Shown here piece by piece: positions 59,019 to 64,000 of a DNA stretch of 64,000 nucleotides. The notes under the pieces were generated by a model that saw nothing but the letters and a program-made list of their open reading frames with translations, had not been told where the DNA came from and searched no databases. Position numbers and translations under genes: made by a program. This stretch comes from Alphaproteobacteria bacterium LSUCC0684. Lineage in GTDB: Bacteria > Pseudomonadota > Alphaproteobacteria > Puniceispirillales > UBA1172. How positions within the stretch are numbered: position 1 is the first letter of the stretch; each line of letters starts with the position of its first letter. Location: the NCBI GenBank assembly GCA_041228335.1, contig CP166130.1, forward strand, positions 434,001 through 498,000, given 5' to 3'.

Positions 59019-60938
59019 ATGAATAACATGGCCCGTAATCTGATTATCTGGATGGTTATCGGTGTGGTGCTTCTGGCGCTGTTCAACATGTTCCAGAACA
59101 ACACCTCCGGTCAGCGTTCATCGCTTGTCGCCTATTCTGATTTCCTCGCACAGGTGGAAGCCGGGGATATGCGCGAGGTCACCATCGAAGGCAGCAACCT
59201 CTATGGCGTTACACAGAATAATATTCCGGTGAACTCCTACATGCCCGATGGCACGGATGTGGTGACGGTGCTGAAGGAAAACAATGTCCGTATTCTGGCG
59301 CGTCCGGATGAGAGCAACACGCCCGGGCTTTTCTCGATCCTGCTTGGCTGGTTCCCGATGTTGCTGTTTATCGGGGTGTGGATCTTCTTCATGCGGCAGA
59401 TGCAGGGTGGCGGCCGCAATGGTGCCATGGGCTTTGGTAAATCGCGCGCCAAACTGCTCACCGAACATCACGGCCGAGTGACATTTGAAGATGTCGCAGG
59501 GATTGATGAAGCGAAAACCGAACTTGAAGAAGTTGTTGAATTCCTGCGTGATCCCTCGCGGTTCCAGCGTCTTGGTGGAAAGATCCCGAAAGGTGTGCTG
59601 CTGGTCGGCCCTCCGGGTACAGGTAAGACACTTCTGGCGCGGGCGATTGCTGGTGAAGCCAATGTGCCTTTCTTTACAATTTCAGGTTCTGATTTTGTTG
59701 AGATGTTCGTTGGTGTTGGCGCAAGCCGTGTGCGTGATATGTTCGAACAGGGCAAGAAGAACGCTCCATGTATCATCTTTATCGACGAAATTGATGCAGT
59801 CGGGCGGCATCGTGGCGCCGGGTTGGGCGGCGGCAACGACGAGCGCGAACAGACACTGAACCAGATGCTTGTTGAAATGGACGGGTTTGAAGCAAATGAA
59901 GGTGTTATCCTGATCGCTGCCACCAACCGTCCGGACGTTCTTGATCCGGCGCTTTTGCGTCCAGGCCGGTTTGACCGTCAGGTTGTGGTACCTAATCCTG
60001 ATGTGCTTGGCCGTGAGAAAATCCTCAAAGTCCATATGCGCAAGGTTCCGCTGGCAAACGATGTCGAAGCCCGTATCATTGCACGTGGTACGCCAGGTTT
60101 TTCGGGCGCAGATCTTGCCAATCTTGTGAATGAGGCAGCACTTCAGGCGGCTCGCAAAAACCGCCGTACCGTATCCATGGCCGAATTTGAAGAAGCAAAA
60201 GACAAGGTCATGATGGGGGCTGAACGGCGCTCCATGGTCATGACCGATGAAGAAAAGAAACTGACTGCCTATCATGAAGCAGGTCATGCGGTTGTGGCGC
60301 TGCATCAGCCGGAATCCGATCCGATTCATAAAGCGACGATTATTCCTCGTGGTCGGGCTCTTGGCATGGTGATGCGCCTTCCTGAAGGCGATCGCGTCTC
60401 GATGGCCAAAGACAAGCTTTTCGCGGATCTCAGAGTGGCGTGTGGAGGCCGGATCGCCGAGGAAATGATCTTTGGTCCTGAAAAGGTGACTACTGGCGCA
60501 TCAAGCGATATTCGTATGGTTTCGGATATTGCCCGCCGGATGGTTACCGAATGGGGACTTTCAGAAAAGCTTGGATTCCTTGCCTATTCTGCTGATGAAC
60601 AAGAGGTTTTTCTTGGGCGTTCGGTGGCACAGCAGAAAAACATGTCTGATGCAACAGCCTCTGCCATTGATAGTGAAATTCGATCGATCGTGGACAATTC
60701 TTATCAAGATGCAACCAAGATTCTAAAGAAACACGCGGATCAACTTGAAATGCTGGCCAAGGCTCTGCTTGAATATGAGACATTATCTGGAGACGAAATC
60801 AAGACAATTATCGAAGGTGGCACAATAGTTCGCAACATGGATGATGTTCCCGAGGCGCCAAGAGCTAAATCCCGCACAGGTATTCCCGGCGGTCTTCGCA
60901 AGCCATCACAGGATCAGTCGCCGGATACCACGGCCTAA
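59019..60938 (+). CDS. ftsH: ATP-dependent zinc metalloprotease FtsH
   Basis: 639 residues. Two transmembrane helices (about 6-26 and 104-124), a periplasmic domain between them, then AAA+ ATPase: Walker A GPPGTGKT (197-204), Walker [12 protein letters not shown], second region of homology [20 protein letters not shown]. The zinc site is HEAGH (419-423). It degrades misfolded membrane proteins and regulators such as RpoH and LpxC. Preceded by GGAAGAAAGG. Normal length; 40 bases after tilS. Confidence 0.97.
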   Translation: MNNMARNLIIWMVIGVVLLALFNMFQNNTSGQRSSLVAYSDFLAQVEAGDMREVTIEGSNLYGVTQNNIPVNSYMPDGTDVVTVLKENNVRILARPDESNTPGLFSILLGWFPMLLFIGVWIFFMRQMQGGGRNGAMGFGKSRAKLLTEHHGRVTFEDVAGIDEAKTELEEVVEFLRDPSRFQRLGGKIPKGVLLVGPPGTGKTLLARAIAGEANVPFFTISGSDFVEMFVGVGASRVRDMFEQGKKNAPCIIFIDEIDAVGRHRGAGLGGGNDEREQTLNQMLVEMDGFEANEGVILIAATNRPDVLDPALLRPGRFDRQVVVPNPDVLGREKILKVHMRKVPLANDVEARIIARGTPGFSGADLANLVNEAALQAARKNRRTVSMAEFEEAKDKVMMGAERRSMVMTDEEKKLTAYHEAGHAVVALHQPESDPIHKATIIPRGRALGMVMRLPEGDRVSMAKDKLFADLRVACGGRIAEEMIFGPEKVTTGASSDIRMVSDIARRMVTEWGLSEKLGFLAYSADEQEVFLGRSVAQQKNMSDATASAIDSEIRSIVDNSYQDATKILKKHADQLEMLAKALLEYETLSGDEIKTIIEGGTIVRNMDDVPEAPRAKSRTGIPGGLRKPSQDQSPDTTA

Positions 60939-60943
60939 ACCTT

Positions 60944-62071
60944 ATGTCCCTTATGCGTCAGGCAAATCTTGCCTTTCCTCCTTTCGATGATGATAGGCGT
61001 GAAGGTGGAAAAAGTTGCACCTGGATTATGCCTGTTGGCATAACTTCGCGAAGATTGAATTGCCTTGATTCAGGATTTCTTCCACTTGCAGGTGGCCCAT
61101 TTGCCTTTGCTCATTTTGATGTGCTGCAAACACATCAGGAGCGAATGACCGTTACCAGAATCAGGGCAGATCATCTCTTGAGGGAAGCATCAGCTGGTGG
61201 TGAGCAAGTTGAAGAACTGGCTCATCAGATGCTGGAACGAGTGACAAGCCCGCGTCAGAATTTTGCCGGACTTGCGATGAATACCTGGCATGTCATGGGA
61301 ATCATCAACGCCACGCCTGACAGTTTTTCTGATGGTGGAGATCACGCGGAAGCCGATATAGCAATTTCCTCGGCACGCCGGATGGCCATGGAGGGGGCTC
61401 GAATTCTTGATGTTGGGGGGGAATCTACCCGGCCCGGTGCCGGGGAGATCAGCCTTGATGAGGAACGCCGAAGGATCTTGCCGGTCATAAGCACGCTTGC
61501 CAGAGAGGGATATTGTGTTTCTGCCGATACAAGACATGCACCGGTTATGGAGGATGCGCTTGCTGCGGGCGCCGCAATGATCAACGATGTTGGCGGCCTT
61601 AGAGCAGACGGAGCCATCGATCTGATTTCCAGGAAAGATGCCCCGGCGATCCTGATGCATATGCAGGGAGAGCCGGGTACGATGCAGCAATCACCCCGCT
61701 ATGACCATGCCCCGACGGAAGTATTTTGCTGGCTAGAAGAACGTATAAAAACTGCGACAGAAAATGGAATACCCATTCACAATCTGGCCGTGGATCCTGG
61801 ATTTGGTTTTGGGAAAACTCCACAGCATAATATGGAAATCATGTCCGGTCTTGCCCTTTATCATGGTCTTGGTGTTCCCATCGTTCTTGGTGTGAGCCGG
61901 AAATCAACCATTGCCCATTTTTCAAAAAATGAACCTGCCAAGGAAAGGCAACCCGGATCGACGGCTCTTGCTGCGCTTGCCCGGGCTCAGGGTGTCCAGA
62001 TTTTCAGGGTGCATGATGTTCCTGAAACCATGCAGGCGCTAGCCAATGCCGAGGCGATGCTGAATATTTAG
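60944..62071 (+). CDS. folP: Dihydropteroate synthase with alphaproteobacterial N-terminal extension
   Basis: 375 residues. The enzyme proper starts near residue 112 (TWHVMGIINATPDSFSDGG), followed by ARILDVGGESTRPGA, DTRHAPVMEDALAAGA and the C-terminal GVSRKSTIA with the pterin-site lysine. It condenses p-aminobenzoate with dihydropterin pyrophosphate in folate synthesis. The first ~110 residues (WIMPVGITSRRLNCLDSGFL ... PLAGG) form an extension seen in alphaproteobacterial homologues. ATG 60944 is 5 bases after the ftsH stop, so they are cotranscribed. Confidence 0.92.
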   Translation: MSLMRQANLAFPPFDDDRREGGKSCTWIMPVGITSRRLNCLDSGFLPLAGGPFAFAHFDVLQTHQERMTVTRIRADHLLREASAGGEQVEELAHQMLERVTSPRQNFAGLAMNTWHVMGIINATPDSFSDGGDHAEADIAISSARRMAMEGARILDVGGESTRPGAGEISLDEERRRILPVISTLAREGYCVSADTRHAPVMEDALAAGAAMINDVGGLRADGAIDLISRKDAPAILMHMQGEPGTMQQSPRYDHAPTEVFCWLEERIKTATENGIPIHNLAVDPGFGFGKTPQHNMEIMSGLALYHGLGVPIVLGVSRKSTIAHFSKNEPAKERQPGSTALAALARAQGVQIFRVHDVPETMQALANAEAMLNI

Positions 62072-62143
62072 GTTTTGTTACTAGGTCAAAACATGGTCTT
62101 GGTGTAGATTATTCACGAATTGGATAAAGGCTGACACACTACC

Positions 62144-63511
62144 ATGTCACGGTTTTTTGGAACGGATGGTGTAAGGGCTCGTATCAATACAGGTCCTATG
62201 ACCGCTGAAAACATAATCAGGCTGGCTCTTGCAGCTGGCAAATATTTCCGCAATTCAAACAAGGGTATTGAAAGATCGCGTCACCCTCTGGTGGTGATCG
62301 GCAAGGATACCCGTCTTTCAGGTTACATGGTGGAAGCTGCCTTGCAGGCTGGCTTTGCCTCAATAGGTATGGATACTCGCCTGCTTGGCCCTTTGCCAAC
62401 GCCGGGGGTTGCGTATCTGACCCGAACGTTGCGGGCGGATCTGGGAGTGATGATCTCAGCCAGCCACAATCCACATGAAGATAACGGCATCAAGCTCTTC
62501 GGGCCAGATGGATTCAAGCTTCCGGATATAGCAGAAGATGAGATCAGTTCGATCATGTCTGGCCATATACCTCTGGCGGACGCGTTGGAACTTGGTCGAG
62601 CGCGCCGCATGCTGGATGGCGTCAGTCGATATATTGAACAGGTCAAATCAGCCATTCCACGGTCTATGCGTTTTGAAGGCCTGAAGGTGGTTGTGGATTG
62701 TGCCAATGGTGCAGCCTACCGCGCCGCGCCTGATGTGCTTTTTGAGCTGGGGGCCGAAGTAATTCCCCTCGGTATTGACCCTGATGGAATCAATATCAAT
62801 TCGGGTTGTGGCGCCGTTCATCCTGAATACATGGCGGAAACGGTGGTGGCAAACGGGGCAGATGTTGGCATTTCCCTCGATGGCGATGCCGACCGGCTCA
62901 TCATGGCAGATGAAAAGGGTCAGATCATCGATGGGGACCAGTGTCTTGCTGTTCTTGCGGATATGATGGCATCGCAGGGAGAGCTCGCCGGCCGGACGGT
63001 TGTCGGCACACTCATGACCAATCACGGGCTGGCCCAGTATCTTTCAGCAAAAGGCATAAATCTGGAGCGAACCAAGGTTGGAGACCGCTACATCCTTGAA
63101 AGGATGCGTGAGGCCGGACTGAATCTCGGAGGTGAACCATCAGGGCATATCATTCTGACTGACCATGCCACATCTGGCGACGGTATTATTGCGGCGCTCA
63201 AGATGCTCATGTTTCTCAAGATGAGCGATGCCCCGGCAAGCGAAAGCCTCCACCGCTTCACGCCCTTGCCACAAAAAATTGTGAACATTGATTGCACCTC
63301 ACAAGAATCTATTCAGAAAGCCCTAAGCCATGGTGATCTGGCATTGGCGGTAACTGATGCCGAGGAGAAGCTTCGCGATACCGGGCGTATTGTTATTCGC
63401 CCATCAGGAACAGAGCCGCTTATCCGCGTGATGGTTGAAGCCGAAGATCAGCGGTTGATGGAAAAAACCGCGGAAAATCTGGCGGGTGTAATTTCTGATC
63501 TGGTGAATTAA
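62144..63511 (+). CDS. glmM: Phosphoglucosamine mutase
   Basis: 455 residues. N-terminal FGTDGVRARIN, active-site MISASHNPHEDNGIK with phosphorylated Ser107, Mg loop LDGDADRLI (about 245-253), sugar loop GGEPSGHII, and phosphate loop RPSGTEPLIRVMVE. It converts glucosamine-6-phosphate to glucosamine-1-phosphate for UDP-GlcNAc, feeding peptidoglycan and LPS. Normal length. Its stop overlaps by 4 bp the stop of the convergent glutathione S-transferase-like gene. Confidence 0.97.
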   Translation: MSRFFGTDGVRARINTGPMTAENIIRLALAAGKYFRNSNKGIERSRHPLVVIGKDTRLSGYMVEAALQAGFASIGMDTRLLGPLPTPGVAYLTRTLRADLGVMISASHNPHEDNGIKLFGPDGFKLPDIAEDEISSIMSGHIPLADALELGRARRMLDGVSRYIEQVKSAIPRSMRFEGLKVVVDCANGAAYRAAPDVLFELGAEVIPLGIDPDGININSGCGAVHPEYMAETVVANGADVGISLDGDADRLIMADEKGQIIDGDQCLAVLADMMASQGELAGRTVVGTLMTNHGLAQYLSAKGINLERTKVGDRYILERMREAGLNLGGEPSGHIILTDHATSGDGIIAALKMLMFLKMSDAPASESLHRFTPLPQKIVNIDCTSQESIQKALSHGDLALAVTDAEEKLRDTGRIVIRPSGTEPLIRVMVEAEDQRLMEKTAENLAGVISDLVN

Positions 63512-64000
63512 CGGCTCTTTCGTGCTGGTACGCTTCGCCCGAGCCCCTCAAAAAGATCAAGCATCGTTTCCATCCAGGGTGTAATGGAATCACTTTCATC
63601 AAGCAGTTGAAAAGCTGATGAAACACGTGCCCATTGCAGGATGCCAAACAGAAGATAATCCGACATTGCAGGGGCTGAACCATTGACAAATCCACCTCCG
63701 GCCATGGCTTTGCGGAACGGATCAAGTTGAAGTTCCAGTGTTGACCGCATTTCTTCCCGGCCGGCAGAAACCTCGGCAAGAGGTTTGCCGAAACGTGCCT
63801 CTCTTGAGGTGATGAAATATTTCTTGTCCTCCCCGTCCAGAAGATCAGGAATATCCTTTATAATCATTTTTGCGAGTGTCGGGAAAAGCATGGTCTGCGC
63901 GTATCTATGCAGAAAACGATAATGCGCTATTCCGCTATCGCCACCCGGAAAGAGAGTTGGGTCAGCCCTGATATCTTCCAGATGCATAACAATCTCGTTT
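63508..64000 (-). CDS. Glutathione S-transferase-like protein (5' partial)
   Basis: The leftward frame is open to the end of the window (NEIV precedes the Met at 63987), so the gene continues beyond base 64000. The visible 163 residues fit the all-helical C-terminal GST domain: DIRADPTLFPGGDSG, HRYAQTMLFPTLAKMI and GGGFVNGSAPAMSDYLLFGILQWAR, where the N-cap/S-x-D motif (APAMSDY) is typical. The glutathione-binding thioredoxin-like part lies outside. Substrate unknown. Confidence 0.75.
   Translation of the reverse strand, partial: NEIVMHLEDIRADPTLFPGGDSGIAHYRFLHRYAQTMLFPTLAKMIIKDIPDLLDGEDKKYFITSREARFGKPLAEVSAGREEMRSTLELQLDPFRKAMAGGGFVNGSAPAMSDYLLFGILQWARVSSAFQLLDESDSITPWMETMLDLFEGLGRSVPARKSR

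Overview
The window is a stretch of alphaproteobacterial chromosome. The evidence is gene order: ruvCAB-ybgC-tolQRAB-pal ... cpoB-tilS-ftsH-folP-glmM; zapA followed by a 6S RNA and the 5-formyl-THF cyclo-ligase; efp-suhB next to an ExbB/OmpA-type pair; and a dihydropteroate synthase with a long N-terminal extension. Moderate GC and the giant acidic repeat protein would fit a free-living aquatic lineage such as SAR116 or another Rhodospirillales relative. That placement is inference, not proof.

Layout. (1) 1-5.5 kb: the end of a prophage-like or phage-derived block. It holds a lambda-J-like tail tip protein (5' end outside the window), a small protein with a degenerate P-loop, an outer-membrane porin, a small one-helix protein that may be holin-like, and an M15 peptidase resembling an endolysin. 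(2) 5.5-16.6 kb: housekeeping genes, namely polyprenyl diphosphate synthase, a DUF2007 protein, a TrmN6-like methyltransferase, an S49 protease, glyQS, ppdK, an exported alpha/beta hydrolase, hsp20 and rpmE. The hsp20 leader carries a ROSE-like RNA thermometer behind a sigma32-like promoter. (3) 16.7-23.4 kb: an MsbA-like ABC exporter, then a leftward group with an ExbB/MotA-like channel, its OmpA/MotB-like partner, suhB, efp and a class I aldolase. (4) 23.5-29 kb: a coiled-coil protein, zapA, 6S RNA, the cyclo-ligase, a YmdB-type phosphoesterase, yebC and ruvCAB. (5) 29-33.8 kb: ybgC-tolQRAB-pal, closed by a strong terminator.

(6) 33.8-56.5 kb is the unusual part. A single 22.3-kb gene (up to 7,425 codons) lies between pal and cpoB, which are normally adjacent. 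It encodes a surface protein with a lipobox-like N-terminus, cadherin-like, NG2-like, discoidin-like and VCBS modules, and a C-terminus resembling type I secretion substrates. At least eleven copies of a module beginning with an 'IHGLxF' motif recur in it; I do not recognise this module. A run of ten G lies upstream of the gene and could be a phase-variation switch. The gene has its own terminator-like hairpin, so cpoB is probably transcribed apart from tolQRAB-pal.

(7) 56.6-64 kb: cpoB, tilS, ftsH, folP, glmM and the C-terminal part of a glutathione S-transferase-like protein that runs off the window. I found no tRNA, rRNA, CRISPR array, transposase or integrase.
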